A DNA stretch of 48,890 nucleotides from Tildeniella nuda ZEHNDER 1965/U140 (GTDB taxonomy: Bacteria > Cyanobacteriota > Cyanobacteriia > Leptolyngbyales > Leptolyngbyaceae): NCBI GenBank assembly GCA_019358895.1, contig JAHHIG010000030.1:1-48890 (forward strand), in the 5' to 3' direction. Shown piece by piece: positions 44,517-48,890 of the stretch; positions within the stretch are counted from its first letter, which is position 1, and every line of letters starts with the position of its first letter. Under the pieces are notes generated by a model. That model saw only the letters and a program-made list of their open reading frames with translations. It did no database searches and had not been told where the DNA came from. A program made the position numbers and the translations under genes.

Positions 44517-44741
44517 ATGTCAAAAGTAATCTCAGTGGGCGATCGTGTCCGTATTGTGGCTCTTCCTGCTTTTATTAAAACTGCTGATCCAATGCCCACG
44601 TTGCGTCCGCCGAACGTGCTTGCTGTGGGATTAGAAGGCGTTGTGGTAAACCAGCGACCGGGTAACTATTGGGGCGTTCGCTTTGCTAGTGGCACATTTC
44701 TATTAGAGCCACAGTATTTAGAAGCGATCGTCGAAGGGTAG
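44517..44741 (+). CDS. sipA: SipA-like regulatory protein (NblS-interacting)
   Basis: 74 residues from ATG 44517 (MSKVISVGDRVRIVALP). An upstream in-frame ATG at 44454 adds 21 hydrophobic residues and is unlikely. It matches the small SH3-like SipA protein: SVGDRVRIVALPAFIKTADPMPTLRPPNVLAVGLEGVVV, then RPGNYWGVRFASGTFLLEPQYLEAI. In Synechococcus elongatus SipA binds the ATPase domain of the histidine kinase NblS (Hik33) and modulates its activity under stress. It is monocistronic, as expected. Confidence 0.88.
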   Translation: MSKVISVGDRVRIVALPAFIKTADPMPTLRPPNVLAVGLEGVVVNQRPGNYWGVRFASGTFLLEPQYLEAIVEG

Positions 44742-44921
44742 CGATCGTCAGCATAGTTAACTCCGTAAAAACCGCAGGGCGGAGAAAAAACGACAAAAGT
44801 TAATCGGTATTTTCACTCTAAAGGCTTGTCTAAAGAGACAACTTTTGTGAATCAGCATCAAAGTCGTTAGCCCTAAAACATATCCGGGCAACATAGCTAT
44901 GCCATTGCTTGAGTAGTAGCT

Positions 44922-47900
44922 ATGCCTGATATCGCCGGGAACTCTTTGGGAACAGCGACAGCGCTGAACCTTTCGTCCAATGTTCAGACCTTCCCAGACA
45001 TTGTGACTCCAACTGCGAATGACTACTACCGCTTCACTCTCAGTCATCGTAGTAGTTTTAACCTGTCCTTAACAGGCTTAAATACTGACGCTGACGTTGC
45101 TTTGCTATCTAGCACAGGTAGCGTACTTAGCGTTAACGGAGTCTTACAATCATCTAACAATGCGGGCAATCTAGCTGAGTCCATCAATACCACGTTAGAT
45201 GTTGGAACCTACTACATTCGTGTCGCTACAGGTGCTTTTGCCACCAGTGCCAACTACAGCTTGAATGTGTCTGCTCAAAGTGACCTCCGATCGGATATCC
45301 TTTGGCGTAATTATGCTACTGGTGAAAATGTCGTCTGGCAGGTAACGGATGCATCAGTTGAAGCATATGCTTCTCTAAGGCTTATCACTGATTTGAATTG
45401 GGCGATACAAGGCGGAGGTGACTTCAATCAGGATGGTCAATCAGATATTCTGTGGCGCAATTACAGCACCGGGCAGAATGTCATCTGGCTGATGAATGGC
45501 ACCACCTTCAGTTCAGATGTTTATCTGCGCCCGATTGGCGATCCGAGTTGGCAAATTAACGGAGTCGGTGATTTTAATCGTGATGGCAAAACCGACATTC
45601 TGTGGCGCAATTATAGCACCGGGCAGAATGTCATCTGGCTGATGAATGGCACCACCTTTAGTTCAGATGTTTATCTGCGCCCGATTGGCGATCCGAGTTG
45701 GCAAATTAACGGAGTCGGTGATTTTAATCGTGATGGCAAGACCGACATTCTGTGGCGCAATTACAGCACCGGGCAAAATGTAGTCTGGCTGATGAATGGC
45801 ACCACCTTTAGTTCAGACGTTTATCTGCGTCCCATTGGCGATCTTAGTTGGCGTATTAGTGGGACGGGTGATTTTAATAGCGATGGTAAGACCGATTTAC
45901 TATGGCGCAATTACAGCACCGGGCAGAATGTGATCTGGCTGATGAATGGCACTACCTTCAGTACAGATGTTTACCTTCAAGCTGTTGGTGATCCTAACTG
46001 GCGATCGCTCTCTCCCTTTGTTCGCACTGTTGAACCCGCTCCCATTAGCGTGGCTGGAAACGCATTGTCTAATGCATTCAATGTTGGTGACAATTTGACA
46101 GGCAGCGGGACGTATCGTGATGCTGTCAGTAGTTTGGAGAGCGACTACTATCAGCTCAATTTGAGCACTTCCAGTGCTGTTAGCCTGACGCTCACAGGCT
46201 TTACTAATAATTTAGACGTGCAGTTAATTAACAGCAGTAACCAGCTTTTGCAAAGCTCGACGCTGAGCAGTATTAGCCCGGAAACGATTAACAGCACACT
46301 GAATGCTGGCGTTTACTACGTTCGGGTCTATACCGCTAATGGTGGTAGCAGTGCGTATGCGCTTAACCTGCTCATTAATAATTTACCAGTGCTGGTGACG
46401 AATGCTGGACTGACGCTTGATGAAGGTGCTGCTGCAACAATCGGCAGCAGTTTGCTCCAGGTGGCTGACAATGATAACCCGATCGCACAGTTGACATATA
46501 CGGTGGGAAGTCTGCCTGCTTATGGTGCCCTTTCTTTGAATGGAGCGGCGATCGGTGTTGGTGCAACCTTTACGCAAGCAGATATCACCAGTAACCTGCT
46601 CCGTTATCAGCATGACGGTGGCGAAACGCTGTCTGATAGCTTCAGCTTTGCAGTGTCCGATGGAGCAGGTGGAGCGATCGCTGGCAACACGTTCGGCATC
46701 ACAGTGAACCCGGTGAACGATGCGCCAGTTTTGACCGTTCCAGGTAGTCAGACAGTTGATCAAAACGCTAACTCGCTCATTACAGGCGTGAGCCTTGCTG
46801 ACCTTGATGGTGGGACTGGTAGCGAAACCATCACCATTTCAGCCGCAAACGGGTTGGTATCTCTAGGCTTAACCGCAGGCTTAACTTTTGCACAAGGAAA
46901 TGGTAGTGCAGCCAACTCAATTACTGCCAGCGGTACGTTGAGCGCGATTAACAATGCACTGACCAGCCTGATTTACCGTAGTAATGTTTCGTTCCAGGGT
47001 ACTGAAACCATCAGTATTACGGTCAATGACAATGGCAATACGGGCAAAGGTGGAGCGCTGACGGACAGCAAAACGATCGCGGTGACGGTAAATTCTGTCA
47101 ACAAGCCGCCTGCCATCACTGTGCCGACCTCGCAATCAGTTAACGAAGATACAAGCCTCTCCCTCACTGGTATTAGTATTAGCGATCTGGATGCTGGCGG
47201 CGGCAATGTGACGGTCAACCTCTCAGCCGTAAATGGTGTTCTCTCTCTCGGTACGACTGCTGGGCTAACGTTTGTAACGGGCACAGGCTTCAAAGACCGG
47301 AACCTCACCATTGCAGGTACTTTAGCGCTGATCAATACGGCACTGAGCAGCTTGTCTTATCAGAGCAATAAGGATTTCAATGGCTCTGACTTAGTTTCTA
47401 TTAGCGTGAATGACAACGGCAACACGGGCAACGGTGTTGCTTTGTCAGACACAAAGAGTTTGGTGGTGACGGTAACGCCCGTAAATGATGCTCCAGTGCT
47501 AACGGTACCAGCGGCTCAGGTTGTGAACGAGAACACGCTTTTACAGGTAACGGGTATTAGCATTACGGATGTGGATGCTGGCAGTGGTGCGATCGCGGTG
47601 AGTCTATCAGCCACAAACGGTAAGCTTTCACTGGGTACGACAGCCGGACTATCCTTCACAAGCGGAAACGGCAGTCCGAGCGGCAGTCTGATTTTCAGCG
47701 GTACCTTGGCAGCCATCAACAGCGCTCTCAGTACTCTCGTCTATAAGGGCAACGCCAATTTTAACGGTGCTGATGCCATTAGCATCAACGTGAACGATAA
47801 CGGCAATGTTGGCTTTGGCATTCCGTTAAGCGACAGCAAGACGATCGCAATCAATGTGCTGGGCATCAACCAGGCTCCTGTGATCACAGTACCGCTGGCA

Positions 47901-48890
47901 CCTTCGACTGTCGCCAACACTAATTTGGCGATCGTCGGTGTTAGTATTAGCGACCCAGATGCCGCAGGCGGTACAGAGACCGTAACGATCGCCGCTGCTA
48001 ATGGGGTTCTTTCGCTGCCATCTAACACAGGACTTACCTTTACTCAAGGCACAGGTAATCAAAATAACCGCATCACATTCCAAGGAACGCTGGCTGCAAT
48101 CAATACGGCGATCGGTAGTCTCATCTATCGCAGCTATCCCGGTTTTACTGGCTTCGACACCATCAGCATTAGCGTCAACGATGAAGGCAACACGGGCATC
48201 GGCACAGCTTTATCGGACACTAAAACCCTGTTTGTTAACGTGGGTGGCGCACTCAACAGCCCTCCCACTGCCAACTCTGATAGCTATACCACTACCCGCA
48301 ATGTTGCTCTCACTGTCGCTGGACAGGGAGTTCTCGCCAACGACACCGATCCTGAAAACAACGCACTGACCGCCAATCTATTAACCACACCCACGAGTGG
48401 TGCCATCATCTTCAACGGAAATGGTACCTTCACCTATACGCCAAACAGTAACTATGTCGGCACCGATCGCTTTACCTACCAAGCAAGCGACGGCATCGGC
48501 AACTCTAATCCCGCTACGGTCAATATTTTCGTCACTGCCCCTGTGCCCGTGAATCAAGCACCCGTGGCGACCCCGGATGCCTTCACCTTGAGCCAGAACA
48601 CGACATTCACCACCGGGAATGTCCTGAGCAACGACAGTGACCCCGACAACAACCTGCCCTTCACCGCGCAACTGGTTGCCGATGTCACGCAGGGCAGTCT
48701 GACGCTCAACAGCAACGGCAGTTTCACCTACATCCCCACCGCCAACTTCACGGGTACTGATAGCTTCACTTACGTCACGCAAGATGCGCTGGGTGCCACC
48801 TCCAACACGGCGACAGTGAGTTTGAGCGTCACTGCCCCTGTGCCCGTGAATCAAGCACCCGTGGCGACCCCGGATGCCTTCACCCTGAGC
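44922..48890 (+). CDS. Giant repeat protein (PPC, FG-GAP/VCBS-like, cadherin-like), partial at the 3' end
   Basis: An open frame of 1323 codons with no stop before the window edge, starting MPDIAGNSLGTATALNLSS and preceded by a TAG. Order: a PPC-like beta domain (about 20-115; NDYYRFTL, VGTYYIRV), five 50-residue FG-GAP/VCBS-like units (about 122-355; GDFNRDGKTDILWRNYSTGQ), a second PPC-like domain (about 375-480), then several cadherin-like units of roughly 125 residues (about 490-1110; VNDAPVLTVP, GISITDVDAG, SINVNDNGN), and tandem-95 repeats (from about 1115; VLANDTDPENN, GTFTYTPNSNYVGTD). No signal peptide is visible, so type I secretion with a C-terminal signal outside the window is likely. 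An adhesin- or matrix-like role is inferred. Confidence 0.85.
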   Translation, partial: MPDIAGNSLGTATALNLSSNVQTFPDIVTPTANDYYRFTLSHRSSFNLSLTGLNTDADVALLSSTGSVLSVNGVLQSSNNAGNLAESINTTLDVGTYYIRVATGAFATSANYSLNVSAQSDLRSDILWRNYATGENVVWQVTDASVEAYASLRLITDLNWAIQGGGDFNQDGQSDILWRNYSTGQNVIWLMNGTTFSSDVYLRPIGDPSWQINGVGDFNRDGKTDILWRNYSTGQNVIWLMNGTTFSSDVYLRPIGDPSWQINGVGDFNRDGKTDILWRNYSTGQNVVWLMNGTTFSSDVYLRPIGDLSWRISGTGDFNSDGKTDLLWRNYSTGQNVIWLMNGTTFSTDVYLQAVGDPNWRSLSPFVRTVEPAPISVAGNALSNAFNVGDNLTGSGTYRDAVSSLESDYYQLNLSTSSAVSLTLTGFTNNLDVQLINSSNQLLQSSTLSSISPETINSTLNAGVYYVRVYTANGGSSAYALNLLINNLPVLVTNAGLTLDEGAAATIGSSLLQVADNDNPIAQLTYTVGSLPAYGALSLNGAAIGVGATFTQADITSNLLRYQHDGGETLSDSFSFAVSDGAGGAIAGNTFGITVNPVNDAPVLTVPGSQTVDQNANSLITGVSLADLDGGTGSETITISAANGLVSLGLTAGLTFAQGNGSAANSITASGTLSAINNALTSLIYRSNVSFQGTETISITVNDNGNTGKGGALTDSKTIAVTVNSVNKPPAITVPTSQSVNEDTSLSLTGISISDLDAGGGNVTVNLSAVNGVLSLGTTAGLTFVTGTGFKDRNLTIAGTLALINTALSSLSYQSNKDFNGSDLVSISVNDNGNTGNGVALSDTKSLVVTVTPVNDAPVLTVPAAQVVNENTLLQVTGISITDVDAGSGAIAVSLSATNGKLSLGTTAGLSFTSGNGSPSGSLIFSGTLAAINSALSTLVYKGNANFNGADAISINVNDNGNVGFGIPLSDSKTIAINVLGINQAPVITVPLAPSTVANTNLAIVGVSISDPDAAGGTETVTIAAANGVLSLPSNTGLTFTQGTGNQNNRITFQGTLAAINTAIGSLIYRSYPGFTGFDTISISVNDEGNTGIGTALSDTKTLFVNVGGALNSPPTANSDSYTTTRNVALTVAGQGVLANDTDPENNALTANLLTTPTSGAIIFNGNGTFTYTPNSNYVGTDRFTYQASDGIGNSNPATVNIFVTAPVPVNQAPVATPDAFTLSQNTTFTTGNVLSNDSDPDNNLPFTAQLVADVTQGSLTLNSNGSFTYIPTANFTGTDSFTYVTQDALGATSNTATVSLSVTAPVPVNQAPVATPDAFTLS
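45286..45985. repeat. 150-bp tandem repeats in the giant gene
   Basis: Five units in exact 150-bp phase (TGGCGYAA anchors at about 45301, 45451, 45601, 45751 and 45901). Units 2 to 4 are nearly identical, unit 1 is degenerate. Each encodes a 50-residue FG-GAP/VCBS-like blade. The near-identity suggests recent duplication or gene conversion. Confidence 0.92.
48531..48890. repeat. 297-bp tandem-95 repeat at the window edge
   Basis: A 63-bp block at 48531-48593 recurs at 48828-48890 with one difference (CACCTTGAGC against CACCCTGAGC). The 297-bp period equals 99 residues. The array continues past the window. Confidence 0.85.

Noticed and set aside
44757-45047. 96-residue minus-strand frame at the start of the giant gene
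   Set aside because: Antisense shadow; the plus frame runs for 1323 codons with recognisable domains.

Overview
The window comes from a cyanobacterium, most likely a filamentous Leptolyngbya-like one. The evidence is the very frequent HIP1 octamer GCGATCGC, cyanobacterial housekeeping genes (lrtA-type hpf, a sipA-like gene, a PilT-family gene, typA, argF, lipB, hisIE), and dense intergenic repeat families of the kind common in large cyanobacterial genomes. No tRNA, rRNA, CRISPR array or intact insertion sequence was recognised.

Layout. 1-2.9 kb: a MITE-like element, an Rrf2 regulator without cluster-ligand cysteines, an MFS transporter and hisIE. 2.9-4.7 kb: a solitary Dam-type methylase followed by a Uma2-fold protein with a coiled-coil tail. 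4.9-10.4 kb: typA, a pilT-like ATPase, a DUF58 protein and a TrkA-type K+ regulator. 10.4-20.6 kb: two related unknown proteins, argF, a small unknown, a MidA-type methyltransferase, RlpA, an alpha/beta hydrolase, a repeat-built coiled-coil protein overlapping lipB, and hpf.

20.7-33.1 kb is the most notable part: a minus-strand cluster matching the N-methylglutamate (NMG) pathway of methylamine use known from methylotrophic and other proteobacteria. It encodes a GmaS-like type III glutamine synthetase relative, the three N-methylglutamate synthase subunits (mgsA, mgsB, mgsC), the four N-methylglutamate dehydrogenase / sarcosine-oxidase-type subunits (mgdA-D) and the formyl-THF deformylase purU. 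A divergent XRE-cupin regulator sits beside it. The inferred route is methylamine + glutamate -> gamma-glutamylmethylamide -> N-methylglutamate -> glutamate + methylene-THF, with the C1 unit leaving as formate through PurU. Small unrelated genes (an ABM monooxygenase-like gene, a PTP-like gene and a PIN toxin-antitoxin pair) and repeats are lodged in the cluster, and a palindromic repeat appears to be inserted in frame inside the mgdC gene.

34-48.9 kb: a GST-family protein, a VapC toxin behind two tandem DUF2281 antitoxins, a repeat-rich gap, a fatty-acid-hydroxylase-like membrane protein, a PRC-barrel/coiled-coil protein, a stand-alone single-module NRPS (C-A-PCP-TE), a SipA-like protein, and the first 1323 codons of a giant repeat protein (PPC, FG-GAP/VCBS-like and cadherin-like/tandem-95 modules) that runs off the right edge.

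Functions are inferred by eye from protein motifs. No database search or structure prediction was run.
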